The position numbers and the translations under genes are program-made. This document shows, piece by piece, positions 5,076 through 5,614 of a stretch of DNA of 5,614 nucleotides. Every line of letters begins with the position of its first letter. Positions within the stretch are counted from its first letter, which is position 1. This DNA is from Caulobacterales bacterium RIFOXYB1_FULL_67_16. GTDB lineage: Bacteria; Pseudomonadota; Alphaproteobacteria; Caulobacterales; Caulobacteraceae. The notes beneath the pieces are model-generated. The model did no database searches. It was not told the origin of the DNA and saw only the letters and a program-made list of their open reading frames with translations. The stretch spans positions 7,417-13,030 of the forward strand of contig MGLN01000048.1 of assembly GCA_001796045.1 (NCBI GenBank), given 5' to 3'.

Positions 5076-5614
5076 ATGACCATCGTTCCGCTGTTTCCGG
5101 CCTGGTCGGGAGACGAAGAGACGACGCCCCAGAATGCGGCTGCGGCTGGACGGGGACCTGAGGGCGCAGAGCCGCAGGCTTCGCCCGCATCGGCCCAGAT
5201 GCGGGTGAGGGTGGTGCGGCGCGGCAGGGTCGCCGGTCCGACCCCTGCAGAGATCATCGCCCAGTCGCTGGATCGCCGGCCCGGCCTGGACCGATTCTGG
5301 GCCGTCTGGATGGCGCACCAGGCGGGGCTGCGGCAGAGGAGCCTGAGGCTGAGCGGCGGGAATCAGGCGGACGCCGAGGACGCGCTGAGCGCCGCCATGG
5401 TGCGGGCGGCCCAGGCCTTTGATCGACAGCCGGTCCAGAACCCTGGGGCCTGGCTGGTGCGTATCCTGCACAACGCCTGTATGGACCAGCATCGCCATAA
5501 CGCCAGCCGGGTGCCGATCGAGAGCGAAGACGAAGATCTGCCGCAGCCGTCGGGCGGGGCCTGGGCCGGGCCGGAACCCTCGCCGGAAGACGCCCTGTCG
5601 CGGCAGGAGAGCGA
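5076..5614 (+). CDS. ECF-like RNA polymerase sigma factor (3' end outside window)
   Basis: Probable alternative sigma factor, directing RNA polymerase to a specific promoter set. The 179 visible residues start with MTIVPLFPAW. About 70 residues of Ala/Pro/Glu/Arg-rich, probably disordered sequence follow, which is longer than usual for ECF factors. Residues about 72-145 match sigma70 region 2: FWAVWMAHQ (helix 1), GGNQADAEDALSAAMVRA (94-111, the conserved D-A-E-D core-binding signature) and NPGAWLVRILHNACMDQHR (122-140, the -10 recognition helix with conserved A-W-L and N-x-x-x-D). An acidic, Pro/Gly-rich linker (148-170) leads to SPEDALSRQE (169-178), the usual lead-in to region 4, which lies beyond the edge. 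No anti-sigma gene is visible upstream. Which regulon it serves is unknown. It diverges from tRNA-Asp. Confidence 0.82.
   Translation, partial: MTIVPLFPAWSGDEETTPQNAAAAGRGPEGAEPQASPASAQMRVRVVRRGRVAGPTPAEIIAQSLDRRPGLDRFWAVWMAHQAGLRQRSLRLSGGNQADAEDALSAAMVRAAQAFDRQPVQNPGAWLVRILHNACMDQHRHNASRVPIESEDEDLPQPSGGAWAGPEPSPEDALSRQES

Noticed and set aside
4868..5498. Minus-strand open frames opposite the sigma factor and its upstream region
   Set aside because: They are antisense to clear sigma70 region 2 coding sequence and cross the regulatory region; no domain is recognisable.

Overview
The window is very GC-rich with a strong G/C bias at third codon positions. The parts that can be read suggest an alphaproteobacterium, most likely in the Caulobacterales (Caulobacter/Brevundimonas-like). 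This rests on an autotransporter with a classical beta-domain, a tRNA promoter close to the Caulobacter TTGACG...GCTANAWC pattern, and an ECF-type sigma factor behind a GGAA-N17-CGTC element. The genus is inference; no ribosomal RNA or other marker gene is present.

Layout. (1) 1-3060, minus strand: one uninterrupted reading frame of 1020 codons that runs off the left edge. It encodes a type V (autotransporter) outer-membrane protein with a Sec signal peptide, a repetitive passenger built from about 30-residue N-x-G-x-I units with Asp-rich thrombospondin-type-3-like calcium-binding inserts, a linker, and most of a C-terminal beta-barrel. The long plus-strand open frames across this region are antisense shadows. 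(2) 3061-3385: divergent intergenic region with a good minus-strand sigma70-type promoter for the autotransporter, an imperfect palindrome over its -35 box, and a strong Shine-Dalgarno before an alternative start of the next gene. (3) 3386-4636, plus strand: a complete GT-B (GT4-like) glycosyltransferase. (4) 4637-4801: a short convergent junction ending in a minus-strand tRNA-Asp(GTC). The tRNA's 3' end is one arm of a perfect 13-bp hairpin. (5) 4802-5075: divergent regulatory region carrying the tRNA promoter (minus) and an ECF-type promoter candidate (plus). (6) 5076-5614, plus strand: the first 179 codons of an ECF-like RNA polymerase sigma factor. Region 2 is visible; region 4 lies beyond the right edge.

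No operon joins these genes. Each is a separate transcription unit: autotransporter and glycosyltransferase diverge, glycosyltransferase and tRNA converge, tRNA and sigma factor diverge. A glycosyltransferase next to a surface protein allows a cell-envelope theme, but nothing in the sequence shows that the two act together. I see no mobile element, CRISPR array or clearly new multi-gene system. The best leads are the calcium-binding inserts in the autotransporter passenger, the tRNA 3'-end hairpin, and the sigma-factor control region.
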